From Clostridia bacterium (GTDB taxonomy: Bacteria; Bacillota; Clostridia; Oscillospirales; CAG-272), in contig JAFTJE010000001.1 of NCBI GenBank assembly GCA_017456545.1, forward strand, positions 1-54,530: 54,530 nucleotides of DNA, written 5' to 3'. A model generated the notes under the pieces. It was not told the origin of the DNA. It searched no databases and saw nothing but the letters and a program-made list of their open reading frames with translations. Below are positions 24,476 to 33,096 of this stretch, piece after piece. The stretch's first letter is position 1, and every line of letters begins with the position of its first letter. Made by a program: the position numbers and the translations under genes.

Positions 24476-25321
24476 ATGGATTTCAACAAAAGTATTTTCG
24501 AAAACAGAAAAGAAAAGGACTCTCCCTTTTTGGTTGCTCACAGAGGAGTTTGTGGAGCTAATATTCCATGCAATACTATTGCAGCGTATAAAATAGCACT
24601 CAGCCAGGGGGCTGATGTTGTGGAAATAGATGTTTCCAAATCCAAGGATGGCGTGTATTATGTTTTTCATCCCGGCATGGAGCATGTATTTTTAAGAAGC
24701 AAAAGGCTAATATCCGAAATGGATTCCTCTGAGGTGGACGCTATGTTCCTTGTAAATCAGGACTCTGTTGCCACGAGCTACAAGGTGCCAAAACTCTCTG
24801 AGGTGTTTGCCCTTCTTAAGGACAAGGTATACATAAATGTGGATAAATTCTGGACTGATATAGAGGGTATTTCCAATGAAATACGCAAGGCAGGCGTGGA
24901 GAAGCAGGTTATTGTAAAAACCTATGAGGATGAAAAGAGTCTTGAGGGTGTAAAGAAATATGCCCCCGACTTTATGTTCGTTCCCCTTGTGCGTGGCAAG
25001 GATAACTCTACTGACAGACTTAAGGCAGACGGCATTAATGTAATAGGTGCCGAGATACTTTTTGGTAAGGTGGACGACCCGTGTGTAAGCGATGAATATA
25101 TTAAGTCCATGCACGAAAAGGGAAGACTTATCTGGGCAAATTCTATTATTTATAACGAGGCAGATGTTATTTCTGCCCATAAGACCGACGATATATCATT
25201 GACCGATGGCCCCGATAAGGGATGGGGATGGCTTATCGACAAGGATGTGGATTTTATTCAGACAGACTGGTTGCTTATGCTTAAGAATTACATTGAGGAA
25301 AGAAAAAATGAAAAAGCTTAA
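24476..25321 (+). CDS. Glycerophosphodiester phosphodiesterase family protein
   Basis: The 281-residue protein has the GDPD TIM-barrel signature: AHRGVCGANIPCNT (residues 21-34), then VEIDVSKSKDGVYYVFHPGME, where Glu/Asp and His bind the metal and act in catalysis. The family splits glycerophosphodiesters into glycerol-3-phosphate and an alcohol; more distant members act on other phosphodiesters. There is no signal peptide, so it is probably cytoplasmic. It overlaps the next gene (sugar isomerase) by 14 bp, implying an operon. A ribosome binding site GGAGG precedes the ATG. Confidence 0.85.
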   Translation: MDFNKSIFENRKEKDSPFLVAHRGVCGANIPCNTIAAYKIALSQGADVVEIDVSKSKDGVYYVFHPGMEHVFLRSKRLISEMDSSEVDAMFLVNQDSVATSYKVPKLSEVFALLKDKVYINVDKFWTDIEGISNEIRKAGVEKQVIVKTYEDEKSLEGVKKYAPDFMFVPLVRGKDNSTDRLKADGINVIGAEILFGKVDDPCVSDEYIKSMHEKGRLIWANSIIYNEADVISAHKTDDISLTDGPDKGWGWLIDKDVDFIQTDWLLMLKNYIEERKNEKA

Positions 25322-26069
25322 AATCGGTATTCAGTTGTATTCTCTTCGTGGCGAGATGGAGAAAAGCGTAGAAAATACCCTTAGGCGTGTCTCGGAAATG
25401 GGCTTTGAGTTCGTAGAATTTGCAGGATATTTCGGCAAAAGTGCAGAGGAATTGAGAGCACTGCTTGACAAGTATGGATTAGAGGGTGCTTCTGTTCATC
25501 AGGGCTATGACAGCAGCACAACAGAGGAGCAATATAAGGAGCAGATTCAGTTTTTACAGACACTCGGTGTGAAATTTTGGGGAGTTCCTTGCATAGACAT
25601 ATCCAAATTAATCTACTATGACCGTTTAATTACCTTGACTCAGGGCTTTAATACCCTTGGCACATGGCTTAAGCGTTCAGGTATGGAGCTTTGCTACCAT
25701 AATCACGATTTTGAGCTTCAATTCCATAACGGGAAACGCCATCTTGACAGAATGCTTGATACCTTTGACAGATGCCTTGTTTCTCCCGAGTTTGATGTTT
25801 GCTGGCTGAATTACGGTGGTGTGAATCCGACAGATTATATAAGAAAGCACGGACACTACAGTAAAATTATTCACTTACAGGATTATAAAATAGAGAATAA
25901 TTCTATGATTTTTACTCCTTTGGGCAAGGGAGTGGTTGATTTTCCGTCTATTATGAGGGCAATTAAGGATAGTAATATAGAATACCTCGTTTATGAAAAG
26001 GATGATTGGTACGAGGATGCCCTTCAGGATGCAAAGGAAAGTATAGAGTATTTGAAGTCCTTAATATAA
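25308..26069 (+). CDS. Sugar phosphate isomerase/epimerase (xylose isomerase-like TIM barrel)
   Basis: The ATG at 25308 is chosen because GAGGAAAG precedes it and the 253-residue product starts right at the first barrel strand (KIGIQLYSLRGEM). Upstream frame sequence is only the shadow of the overlapping GDPD gene. Motifs include SVHQGYDS, CYHNHDFEL and a late VYEKDDWYED, which fit the AP endonuclease 2/xylose isomerase-like family, whose metal ligands are Glu, Asp and His. Such enzymes interconvert ketoses, inosose or similar sugars; the substrate is not evident. Coupled to the preceding phosphodiesterase. Confidence 0.82.
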   Translation: MKKLKIGIQLYSLRGEMEKSVENTLRRVSEMGFEFVEFAGYFGKSAEELRALLDKYGLEGASVHQGYDSSTTEEQYKEQIQFLQTLGVKFWGVPCIDISKLIYYDRLITLTQGFNTLGTWLKRSGMELCYHNHDFELQFHNGKRHLDRMLDTFDRCLVSPEFDVCWLNYGGVNPTDYIRKHGHYSKIIHLQDYKIENNSMIFTPLGKGVVDFPSIMRAIKDSNIEYLVYEKDDWYEDALQDAKESIEYLKSLI

Positions 26070-26144
26070 ATTAAAGGCAGACTACAAATGATATACTCTA
26101 AAGGACAGCCTTTAACTCCGATAAAATATGACACTACTGACATA

Positions 26145-26182
26145 AAAAGGACAGAGAGCTTTTACACTCTCTGTCCTTTTTA
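26145..26182. terminator. Bidirectional terminator between the isomerase and GH95 genes
   Basis: AAAAAGGACAGAGAG pairs with CTCTCTGTCCTTTTT. It lies between convergent genes. Confidence 0.9.
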
Positions 26183-26198
26183 TTTGTAAGCACTGCTT

Positions 26199-28580
26199 TT
26201 ATTTAGTATACTCGAGTACAATTCTGTCGCCCTTTTTCAGGTTAAGACATATAAAATCACTACCGTAGCAGCTTTTTTCGTACATTTCCGGATTTTTAAG
26301 GCAATAATTAACGGGAGAGCCCACATTTATTGTCTTGTCCTTGTCTGCAGTAACGGTGGCTGTTACAGAGCTAATGCCCCACTTGATACTAACCTTAAGT
26401 CCTCCACGGACATTGAGCCCACTTATACTGCCCTTGCTCCAACTGTCGGGAATTGCGGGAAGCAGCTTTATTTTTGTAAGGTCGGAGTACATAAGCATCT
26501 CGTAAACAGCAGCGGTAAAGCCCATATTTGCGTCAATCTGGAAGGGTGCGTGTCCTCCGTGAATGTACTTAAGGGTTACGCCCATATTTCTCCAGTCGTT
26601 GTGATATGTATAAAGATTTTGTCCTGTGCAGAATCGAAGAAGCAAATCCAGACACTCCTTTGCCCTTTTTCCGTCTCCAAGCCTTGCATAAATGTTTGCC
26701 ATATGAGCAAGGCTCCATCCACTCTGATCCTTAAGGCCAATGCAAAGACGCTTTTCCACGGCTACCTTCATAGCATCGAAAATAGTCTTGTTATCCTGCT
26801 CGTTTATTTCGTTACCGGGGAAAAGACCGTAGATATGGGATTGGTGTCTGTGCTGATAATTGTCCTTGAAGTCGGGGTGTATCCATTCCTTGATGGCACC
26901 GTCCTCATTAATTTCATATTCCGGTATATCGGAAAGCATCCTACGCCACTTTTCTGCCTTTTCTTTGTCTATACTTAATTTATCGCATACAGAAACAAGA
27001 TTTGTAAGCAGCTCCTTAACCAAAGCGAAGTCCATTGTAGCGTTTATGCTACAGCTTATTTCACCTGAGCCCTCATAATCACCGAGAGGTCTGTTCTCGG
27101 GAGAGTCGGATGGGTAGGATTTCAGCTTACCGTTTTCATCGTATACAAGAAAGTCCTCGTAAAATTGAGCAGACTCCTTCATAAAGGGATATGCTCTCTC
27201 CAAAAGGAATTTCTCGTCCCCTGTGTATAAGTAATAATCATAGTATATAGCACTTATCCACGCAGAGCTTCCTGTCCAGTACAGAACATGGGGCTGCAAA
27301 TTGTCTTTTCTTCCGTTGGAATTATCCATAAACAGAGGAAGGAGGATGCCACGGCATCCGAACAGCCTCATTGCGTTTTCCCTGTAATCATCCTTGAATT
27401 TGTCATAAAGATTGAACAGTGGCAGCACAGCCTTGGCAAGACCTCCTGCATATGCCTGCCAATACGCCATCTGTATATTTTCATTATTGAAATATGTACA
27501 CGCCCAGGCAGGAGAGTATGCACCGTTCCACACGCCCTGGAGGTTGGCAGGGCAGCTGCAGTTCATTGATGATGAGATGAGAAGGTATCTTCCGTAATCC
27601 GCCATCTTTTCTGTGAGCATATTGCCGATATTACCCTCATATCCCTCAAGGAGCAACGCTTCATTTGATTTGTTTTTCAAGTCGGAGCAAAGGTTAAGTC
27701 TGACTCCGTTGAACAGTGAACGGAATTTTCTTGTGTGACGGGCAATAGCCTCATCAAAGGAAAGCGTAAATCTATCCACTTCCTTACGCATTTTATCAAA
27801 GCCCTTAGCCTTGTTTTCGATATTGAGCAAAAGAGTAACCTCTGTAGCCCCTTCGATTTTTATACTGTTGTCGAGAACCAATGCCCCCTCCATATCTATT
27901 TTACGCTTCTTTGCTTTTTCGATATGGGTCATTTGTCCGTCGGTATAGAGCACCTTTATTATTCCCGAGTAGTTCAGCTTGCCCTCTGTTTCGCAATGGG
28001 AATATACATACCCATCACGGGAAAAGCTCTCGAATTTGTCACAATTACGGTAATCGACCCAGTCGGAAAGGTCGTGCCTTTCAAGGGCAAATATCATATT
28101 GAAGGGAGAAGGCTTTTTGATATTTACAATAACATATTTATCGGTTTGGGATGCAAACACGGTACGGGTAGCTGTTTCTCCGTTTTCCTTGTAGGACACG
28201 GTGCAGACTCCGTTTTCCATATCCAGCTCTCGCTTATACTCATAGGGAGCCCCTAAGGTGCCGAATATCATACGGATATCAAATGCAGGATAAAACTTAC
28301 CCTTGGATGCATTGTATCCCGTGCTTCTGAGTGCGTTAGTATAATATGTTTCTGCCTCGGCATATTTCTTTTCATCCATCAGGCGTCTGACCACGGCAAG
28401 AGAATCGGAAATATCCGGTATCTCCATAGTTCTTGCATAGTTAAAGAGAGCCTCATGATTTATGAGTATTCTTTCATCATAAACGCATCCGTAAACGGAA
28501 GCACCGATTCTACCGTTACCAACAGGTGTGGAATCGAACCAATTTGAGGCGGGATAAGAATTTATAAGCTTTTTTTCCAT
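26199..28580 (-). CDS. GH95 family alpha-L-fucosidase-like glycoside hydrolase
   Basis: The 793-residue protein starts WFDSTPVGNGRIGASVYG, the usual N-terminal beta-domain start of GH95, followed by the (alpha/alpha)6 barrel with NENIQMAYW (near residue 363), the HRHQSHIYGLFPG motif and QIDANMGFTAAV, where Asp683 matches the catalytic Asp of the family. GH95 enzymes remove alpha-1,2-linked fucose or related L-galactose by inversion. There is no signal peptide, so the substrate is probably an imported oligosaccharide. AAGGAG lies before the ATG. The gene has its own promoter and is divergent from the AGCS symporter. Confidence 0.88.
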   Translation of the reverse strand: MEKKLINSYPASNWFDSTPVGNGRIGASVYGCVYDERILINHEALFNYARTMEIPDISDSLAVVRRLMDEKKYAEAETYYTNALRSTGYNASKGKFYPAFDIRMIFGTLGAPYEYKRELDMENGVCTVSYKENGETATRTVFASQTDKYVIVNIKKPSPFNMIFALERHDLSDWVDYRNCDKFESFSRDGYVYSHCETEGKLNYSGIIKVLYTDGQMTHIEKAKKRKIDMEGALVLDNSIKIEGATEVTLLLNIENKAKGFDKMRKEVDRFTLSFDEAIARHTRKFRSLFNGVRLNLCSDLKNKSNEALLLEGYEGNIGNMLTEKMADYGRYLLISSSMNCSCPANLQGVWNGAYSPAWACTYFNNENIQMAYWQAYAGGLAKAVLPLFNLYDKFKDDYRENAMRLFGCRGILLPLFMDNSNGRKDNLQPHVLYWTGSSAWISAIYYDYYLYTGDEKFLLERAYPFMKESAQFYEDFLVYDENGKLKSYPSDSPENRPLGDYEGSGEISCSINATMDFALVKELLTNLVSVCDKLSIDKEKAEKWRRMLSDIPEYEINEDGAIKEWIHPDFKDNYQHRHQSHIYGLFPGNEINEQDNKTIFDAMKVAVEKRLCIGLKDQSGWSLAHMANIYARLGDGKRAKECLDLLLRFCTGQNLYTYHNDWRNMGVTLKYIHGGHAPFQIDANMGFTAAVYEMLMYSDLTKIKLLPAIPDSWSKGSISGLNVRGGLKVSIKWGISSVTATVTADKDKTINVGSPVNYCLKNPEMYEKSCYGSDFICLNLKKGDRIVLEYTK

Positions 28581-28592
28581 AACAGATTCTCC

Positions 28593-28609
28593 TTGAAAAG
28601 CATTTTCAA
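28593..28609. promoter_or_regulatory. Perfect palindrome at the GH95 transcription start
   Basis: TTGAAAA-GCA-TTTTCAA is a 17-bp perfect inverted repeat 5 bp downstream of the GH95 -10 box. Related half-sites (CATTTTCAAAA at 28670, TTTTGAAAAACA at 28707) occur in the same divergent gap. A repressor operator is likely; the regulator is not in view. Confidence 0.5.
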
Positions 28610-28613
28610 ATTT

Positions 28614-28642
28614 ATTTTAGCATATAAGCACAAAAAAATCAA
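28614..28642 (-). promoter_or_regulatory. Promoter of the GH95 gene
   Basis: Read leftwards: TTGATT (28642-28637), 17 bp, TAAAAT (28619-28614). Confidence 0.65.
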
Positions 28643-28697
28643 TTTTTCAGGTAAAATAGTTAATAAAAACATTTTCAAAATAAAGAGAATGAATATA

Positions 28698-28726
28698 TTG
28701 CTTTATTTTGAAAAACATGTTAAAAT
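28698..28726 (+). promoter_or_regulatory. Promoter of the AGCS symporter gene
   Basis: TTGCTT (28698-28703), 17 bp, TAAAAT (28721-28726), 29 bp before the ATG. A TTTTGAAAAACA half-site lies between the boxes. Confidence 0.6.
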
Positions 28727-28754
28727 ATGTTAAATGTACATTTAAGGAGCTTTT

Positions 28755-30164
28755 ATGTTGGAAAATATAATATCAGGCATCAGTAATGTGATGTATACAT
28801 ATATACTCATCATCCTACTTGTTGGAGCAGGAGTGTATTTTACTATTCGTACAAGGTTTGCACCTTTTCGCTTGATGAAGGAGCAACTTCGTGCCGTTAC
28901 GGAAAAACCAAAGGACGGAAAGGGAGTTTCCTCATTTCAGGCACTTATGGTGTCTACTGCATCAAGAGTAGGAACTGGTAATATTATCGGAGTTTCCGCA
29001 GCTATATTAAGCGGTGGCTTCGGCTCCGTATTCTGGATGTGGGTAATTGCTATTATAGGCAGTGCATCGGCACTTATGGAAAGCACATTGGCACAGATTT
29101 ATAAAAAAAGAGGCCCCGACGGCTGCTACGGCGGACCTGCCTACTATATTGAAACAGCATTTAAGTGTCGCCCCCTTGCAATAGTATTTTCTGTGTTTCT
29201 TATTCTTACCTACGGTGTAGGCTTTAATATGCTTGCATCCTACAATCTTCAGTCAACCTTTTCGGTATATAGCTTCTATAATGAGAATGCAACTCCCTGG
29301 ATAATAGGTGCTATAATAGCTGTTGCCGTTGCATACTGTCTTATCGGTGGAGGAAAGAGAATATTAAAGGTTACGGGAGTTATGGTTCCCATTATGGGAA
29401 TTGCTTATATTCTTGTCGCATTGATTGTCGTAATTATGAATATAACCACTCTCCCCGGGGTTTTTGCCACTATATTCAAGGATGCCTTTAACTTCAAAGC
29501 AATCTTCGGAGGATTTACAGGCTCTTGTATTATGTATGGAATAAAGAGAGGCTTGTTCTCAAACGAGGCAGGTGTGGGCTCGGCACCCAATGCATCTGCA
29601 TCAGCTGATGTAAAGCATCCTGTAAAGCAGGGGCTTGTTCAGGTCCTCTCCGTGTTTATAGATACTATTCTTGCATGCTCCGCAACTGCATTTATGTGCA
29701 TGTGCTCAGGAGTTGTCCCTACACCGACAATGACAGATGCACAGTATGTTCAGGAGTCACTCAGTGCCACATTAGGTGGCTTCGGCCCAATATTTATCAC
29801 TATGGCAATGGTACTGTTTGCTTTTACCACTCTGCTGGGAAATCTCTTTTATGTAGACAAGGCTGTGATTCATATATTCAAGCGTCAGCCCTCCAAATGG
29901 TTTACAAGAGGATATTACATCGTTTGCTCTCTTTTGATTCTTGTGGGGGCGGGACTTACAGCAGATCTTCTTTGGAATATTGCTGATATTACAATGGGTC
30001 TTATGGCACTTATAAACATTCCTGTTATAATTATCCTGGGTAAGTATGGCGTAAGAGCTATAAGGGATTATGAAAAGCAGAGAAAAGAGGGTAAGGAGCC
30101 TGTATTCCATGCTAAGGATATCGGCTTACCCCATCAGGTTGATTATTGGGGGGATGAGGAGTGA
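28755..30164 (+). CDS. Alanine/glycine:cation symporter (AGCS family)
   Basis: The 469-residue protein has about eleven hydrophobic helices and the AGCS signatures TGNIIGVSAAI (residues about 75-85), GPDGCYGGPAYYIE and NEAGVGSAPNASA. AGCS proteins import alanine or glycine with sodium or protons. AAGGAG precedes the ATG. The stop overlaps the GTG start of a metallophosphoesterase gene by four bases, so both are made from one transcript. The C-terminal tail is short and charged. Family is secure; the preferred amino acid is not visible. Confidence 0.92.
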   Translation: MLENIISGISNVMYTYILIILLVGAGVYFTIRTRFAPFRLMKEQLRAVTEKPKDGKGVSSFQALMVSTASRVGTGNIIGVSAAILSGGFGSVFWMWVIAIIGSASALMESTLAQIYKKRGPDGCYGGPAYYIETAFKCRPLAIVFSVFLILTYGVGFNMLASYNLQSTFSVYSFYNENATPWIIGAIIAVAVAYCLIGGGKRILKVTGVMVPIMGIAYILVALIVVIMNITTLPGVFATIFKDAFNFKAIFGGFTGSCIMYGIKRGLFSNEAGVGSAPNASASADVKHPVKQGLVQVLSVFIDTILACSATAFMCMCSGVVPTPTMTDAQYVQESLSATLGGFGPIFITMAMVLFAFTTLLGNLFYVDKAVIHIFKRQPSKWFTRGYYIVCSLLILVGAGLTADLLWNIADITMGLMALINIPVIIILGKYGVRAIRDYEKQRKEGKEPVFHAKDIGLPHQVDYWGDEE

Positions 30165-30871
30165 AAATAGGACTTTTTACGGACAGTCACTATTGTAAAT
30201 CTCAACTCGGAGGTGGACGGGATTCCCGGGCATCCCTTGAAAAAATAAGGGTATCGATGGAGGCTTTTAAGCAAGAGGGCGTGGATATTTGCTTTTGCTT
30301 GGGAGACCTTACCGATCACGGTCCCACAGATACTAAGGAAACGGTGGAGAAGTGCTTTATAGAGGCTATGGAGCTTATTAACTCCTACGGTATTCCATTT
30401 TATCTCGTGCCGGGTAATCACGATTATCTTATGATGAAAGCAGAGGAGCTTGTAGAAAAGGCAGGCTACAGGATTCCTCCCTATGTAGTAAGCACAGAGG
30501 AGCTCGATTTTATAGTTCTTGATGCTAACTACCGTTCCAATATGGTGCGATTTGACATTGCGGGAGTAGAGTGGACGGATTCCAATTTACCCCCACAGCA
30601 GATAGAATTTCTGAAAAAAGCTCTTTATGATACTTCAAGGAAATGTGTAGTTCTCGTACACGAAAATCTGGACCCGAGTGTACAAGAATGGCACATTATC
30701 AAAAACAGTGAAGAGGTAAGAGGAATTATAAAGCAAAGTGGAAGAGTCAAGCTTGTTTTACAGGGGCATTATCATTTGGGAGCAAATGCAGTCATTGATA
30801 ATATACCGTATATAACTCTTGCCGCTATGTGCGAAAATAAGAACAACTATTTCAAAATATTAAATATTTAG
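30161..30871 (+). CDS. Metallophosphoesterase
   Basis: The GTG start overlaps the symporter stop (GTGA), preceded by GGGGGATGAG. The 236-residue product has the calcineurin-type motifs DSH (residues 8-10), GDLTDHG (about 48-54), GNHD (about 87-90), VHE (about 165) and GHYH (about 204-207), which bind two metal ions. It should hydrolyse a phosphomonoester or phosphodiester in the cytoplasm. Translational coupling to an AGCS symporter is unusual, and no shared pathway is evident; it may be chance operon structure. Confidence 0.88.
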   Translation: MKIGLFTDSHYCKSQLGGGRDSRASLEKIRVSMEAFKQEGVDICFCLGDLTDHGPTDTKETVEKCFIEAMELINSYGIPFYLVPGNHDYLMMKAEELVEKAGYRIPPYVVSTEELDFIVLDANYRSNMVRFDIAGVEWTDSNLPPQQIEFLKKALYDTSRKCVVLVHENLDPSVQEWHIIKNSEEVRGIIKQSGRVKLVLQGHYHLGANAVIDNIPYITLAAMCENKNNYFKILNI

Positions 30872-30903
30872 CACATATTTTTGACCAAAAAATGTGAAAG
30901 GTA

Positions 30904-30932
30904 TTGATATTTTTGGCGAAATATGGAATAAT
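30904..30932 (+). promoter_or_regulatory. Promoter of the NSS transporter gene
   Basis: TTGATA (30904-30909), 17 bp, AATAAT (30927-30932), 44 bp before the ATG. Confidence 0.5.
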
Positions 30933-30975
30933 ATATTAGAAAATTATTGAAATAAAACTTGTAAAGGAAAAGAAT

Positions 30976-32361
30976 ATGGAAAAACAGAGAAGCTCTTTTA
31001 CCGGTAAGTTAGGCTTCGTTCTTGCCGCAGCGGGAAGTGCTGTCGGTCTTGGAAATATATGGAGATTCCCCTATCTTGCCGCAAAGTACGGTGGAGGTAT
31101 ATTCCTTCTTGTATATATAATTCTTGCAGTTACCTTTGGCTTTACTCTTATGATGGCTGAAATAGCAATAGGAAGAAAAACAGGCTTGAGCCCTGTGGGA
31201 GCCTTTGCCAAGCTTAATAAAAAATTTGCGTTTATCGGATATCTCGGTGCAATAATACCTATGCTTATTTTACCCTACTACTCTGTAATCGGTGGATGGG
31301 TAATGAAGTATCTTGCTATGTTTATATCGGGAAACGGTGCCGATACAACATGGTCGGAAACTATTGTAAACGGCGATACAACACAAACCGTAACATATTT
31401 TGACAAATTTGTTTCCGGTACGGGAGAGCCGATTCTTTGGTTTGTTTTATGTATTGCAATTACAATGGTTGTTGTTCTTTTCGGCGTTGAAAAGGGAATC
31501 GAAAAGGTAAGCAAGGTAATGATGCCTGTTCTTATTGTTCTTTCCTTGTTTATTGCAATTTATGTAATGTTCCTTGACGGTGCATGGGAGGGCGTAGTAT
31601 ACTACATCAAGCCTGATTTCTCCAAATTCTCGATTATGACAGTTATTTCCGCAATGGGTCAGCTATTCTACTCGATGTCCCTTGCGATGGGTATTATGAT
31701 TACCTACGGCTCATATATGAAGAAGGATGTAAATATTGAAAAAGCCGTTCACCAGATAGAAATTTTTGATACGGGAGTTGCTTTTCTTGCAGGTCTTATG
31801 ATTATCCCTGCGGTATTTGTATTTGGCGGAGAGGGTGATCTTGCAGCAGGACCGTCTCTTATGTTCAAAACACTGCCTAAGGTATTCAATACAATCTGGG
31901 GTGGACAGGTTATAGGAGCATTGTTCTTTATTTTAGTGCTTCTGGCAGCTCTTACCTCCTCCATATCCCTGGCAGAAACCGTTGTGTCTGTTATTCAGGA
32001 TAAATTTAAGATAGACAGAAAGATAACATGTCTTATAGTTCTTGCAGGATGTCTTGTACTCGGCTTGCCCTCTGCCCTCGGCTACGGTCTGCTCGGAGGA
32101 GTAAAGATAATAGGCTTGCAGTTCCTTGACTTCTTCGATTTCCTGTCTAATAGTATTCTTATGCCTATCGTGGCTATCTTTACTTGTATATTTATCGGCT
32201 TTATTCTCAAGCCCAAGGCAATTCATGAAGAAGTAGAGATAAGTGCTCCCTTCAAGGCAAAGAAGCTCTTTAATGTAATAATAAAATATATAGCACCTGT
32301 GTTCCTTGTTGCTATACTTGTTTCCTCAATTCTTGATGTATTTGGTATATTCAAGATCTAA
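30976..32361 (+). CDS. Sodium:neurotransmitter symporter family transporter
   Basis: The 461-residue protein shows the NSS family signature GSAVGLGNIWRFPYL (residues about 20-34) and about eleven to twelve membrane helices, similar in size to the bacterial amino-acid transporters LeuT and MhsT. It probably imports an amino acid with sodium. AAAGGAAAAG precedes the ATG, a promoter lies upstream and a strong terminator downstream, so it appears monocistronic. The substrate cannot be read from the sequence. Confidence 0.92.
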   Translation: MEKQRSSFTGKLGFVLAAAGSAVGLGNIWRFPYLAAKYGGGIFLLVYIILAVTFGFTLMMAEIAIGRKTGLSPVGAFAKLNKKFAFIGYLGAIIPMLILPYYSVIGGWVMKYLAMFISGNGADTTWSETIVNGDTTQTVTYFDKFVSGTGEPILWFVLCIAITMVVVLFGVEKGIEKVSKVMMPVLIVLSLFIAIYVMFLDGAWEGVVYYIKPDFSKFSIMTVISAMGQLFYSMSLAMGIMITYGSYMKKDVNIEKAVHQIEIFDTGVAFLAGLMIIPAVFVFGGEGDLAAGPSLMFKTLPKVFNTIWGGQVIGALFFILVLLAALTSSISLAETVVSVIQDKFKIDRKITCLIVLAGCLVLGLPSALGYGLLGGVKIIGLQFLDFFDFLSNSILMPIVAIFTCIFIGFILKPKAIHEEVEISAPFKAKKLFNVIIKYIAPVFLVAILVSSILDVFGIFKI

Positions 32362-32372
32362 GTTAAATAACA

Positions 32373-32410
32373 AATCACCACAGTCAAATCGGACTGTGGT
32401 GATTCTTTTA
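32373..32410. terminator. Terminator between convergent NSS and HAD genes
   Basis: AATCACCACAGTC/GACTGTGGTGATT, 13-bp stem with a six-base loop and CTTTTATT after it. Confidence 0.85.
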
Positions 32411-33085
32411 TTATGCGTCTTCCTCTGCACTCAAATCAATAATACTCTGTAAAAGCTCGAAGGGAGTAGATGCCAAAGCAGATGCACCTGCCATACGGAG
32501 CACCTCCTCATCCCTGTATCCCCATTTTACACCAATAAATGCCATGCCTGCTCTGTAAGAGGTCTCCACATCCACATCGGAATCTCCTACATATATGCAA
32601 TTTTCAGCCTTTACACCCATAGATTTTGCTACATACAAGGCAGATGAAGGGTCGGGCTTAGGTGGGAATCCGGATTGACCCATTACAAATGTAAATGTAT
32701 CGTCCCCAAACATTCTGTTTATTATATCCTTTACAAATGGGTCCTGCTTATTTGAAAGCACACCCAATTTGTATCCCATGCTTTTAAGCTCAATAAGGAG
32801 CTCCTCTATTCCATCATAAGCGTGGGTTTCGTTACAATAGCACTTGGCATATTCCATGTTGTAATCGGAGAGGGCACTTTCAAGTATGAAATCCACACTC
32901 TGTACATCCTTGGGGAGAGACCGTCTTATAAGCTCTCTTGCACCGTTGTTTATAAACTTATGTATTTCATCCTTTGTTCTGGTTTTATAGCCCAGTCTTT
33001 CGAGCACGGAGTTTACACCCGTCCGTATATCGTCGAGGGTGTCACACAGCGTTCCGTCAAGGTCAAATATAATAGCCTTTATCAT
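32411..33085 (-). CDS. HAD family phosphatase, phosphoglycolate phosphatase-like
   Basis: The start at 33085 is set by AGGAGG seven bases upstream and by the catalytic motif DLDGTL at residues 8-13; the longer frame runs into the AraC gene. The 224-residue product has HAD motif II in the LGVLSNKQD region and motif III/IV near KPDPSSALYVAKSMG and YVGDSDVDVETS, with a helical cap of the Gph/PGP type. It dephosphorylates a small phosphorylated metabolite. It lies 11 bp behind the AraC regulator on the same strand, so the two form an operon divergent from xylulokinase. Confidence 0.85.
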   Translation of the reverse strand: MIKAIIFDLDGTLCDTLDDIRTGVNSVLERLGYKTRTKDEIHKFINNGARELIRRSLPKDVQSVDFILESALSDYNMEYAKCYCNETHAYDGIEELLIELKSMGYKLGVLSNKQDPFVKDIINRMFGDDTFTFVMGQSGFPPKPDPSSALYVAKSMGVKAENCIYVGDSDVDVETSYRAGMAFIGVKWGYRDEEVLRMAGASALASTPFELLQSIIDLSAEEDA

Positions 33086-33096
33086 AGAGCCTCCTG

